Shown piece after piece: positions 59,479 through 60,000 of a DNA stretch of 60,000 nucleotides. The stretch covers positions 1,180,001 to 1,240,000 of the forward strand of contig NC_134028.1 in NCBI RefSeq assembly GCF_964204645.1, in the 5' to 3' direction. The notes under the pieces were generated by a model. The model searched no databases. It was not told the origin of the DNA and worked only from the letters and a program-made list of their open reading frames with translations. Positions within the stretch are counted from its first letter, which is position 1. Each line of letters begins with the position of its first letter. The stretch is from Tubulanus polymorphus (Eukaryota > Nemertea > Palaeonemertea > Tubulaniformes > Tubulanidae). The position numbers and the translations under genes were made by a program.

Positions 59479-60000
59479 CTGAATGAAACATTGAAAAAAA
59501 AAACAATCTATAAAACACTTTCACATTGTACACCAGACATCACAGATGAATAAATCAAACAGACTGTGAATTCACTAGTACAACTTTGACTACGACACTT
59601 GACACTGTTTAAAAACGATTCAACTTTGACCAGTCGTTCTGTCTGGCGTTATCTCTACTGATCGTTCAACTTGTTTCGTTGTAAATCCACGCTGAAATTT
59701 TCGTGTCAATAATTTTTTCGATGTAATATAAATACAAGTAGATAATAGGAACCTGAACCAACTGATTGATTGCGTGGATACTTCACATCAAAATGAAGGT
59801 CAATTTTTTTTTAAATACAACACCTCACCAGCACCAACCTTGACATCATTACTGAAACAAAGCGTAGGTAATGTACAAAACATCACGGATAACCAAGAGG
59901 CAGGGGTACAATTCAGGAGCGGATCCAGGGCCCTATCTCCTGGGGGTTTCGAATTGTACAAGGGCACTCACTATTATGGGGTAGGGCACTTACTACGCCA
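59479..60000. other. Non-coding stretch at the right edge
   Basis: AT-rich, with A- and T-runs at 59493-59503 and 59803-59812. No feature supported. Confidence 0.35.

Overview
The window is eukaryotic: AT-rich, dominated by long non-coding stretches, micro- and minisatellites and small fold-back elements, with protein-coding exons of only 60-114 bp bounded by GT-AG splice sites. The one gene I can name with confidence is the 5' end of the coding region of a ZMIZ1 (Zimp10) orthologue on the minus strand. Its first three coding exons lie at 7370-7311, 4250-4137 and 536-431. They join in phase (20 + 38 + 35 codons plus one base), and the rest of the gene lies beyond the left edge. Organism: a bilaterian invertebrate. 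A lophotrochozoan such as a mollusc would fit the repeat style and the possible C1q/TNF-like fragment, but that is inference.

Layout. 1-7432 holds the zmiz1 exons and two introns of about 3 kb. Intron 1 carries a 23-bp array that is G-rich in the transcript. Intron 2 carries a 22-bp array, a small fold-back element and a 66-codon same-strand ORF (including stop) that looks like the C-terminal end of a C1q/TNF jelly-roll protein. A splice acceptor immediately upstream of the start-codon exon (AG at 7434-7433) shows that at least one more 5'-UTR exon lies further right. No convincing second gene was found in 7433-60000, so much of this DNA may be 5' intron or upstream territory of zmiz1. A few exon-like segments with good minus-strand splice signals are listed at low confidence (59344-59478, 56690-56820, 51332-51397, 27860-27945, 10752-10841).

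The rest is repeats. There are at least a dozen minisatellites, most with 21-29 bp units (22, 23, 25 and 29 bp recur) and one with 14 bp. Three have visible higher-order structure (10-unit or 15-unit segmental copies). One 29-bp array (33687-33964) contains about ten copies of a sequence matching the CTCF core consensus, all in the same orientation. Interspersed elements include two copies of a tRNA-derived SINE with TTAGGG-like runs, two fold-back (MITE-like) families with several copies each, and a single roughly 400-bp near-perfect hairpin (21127-21530).

Most ORFs above 60 codons are either chance or the result of arrays whose unit length is not a multiple of three, which keeps several frames open at once. 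All identifications rest on reading the sequence and on remembered family features; no search was run.
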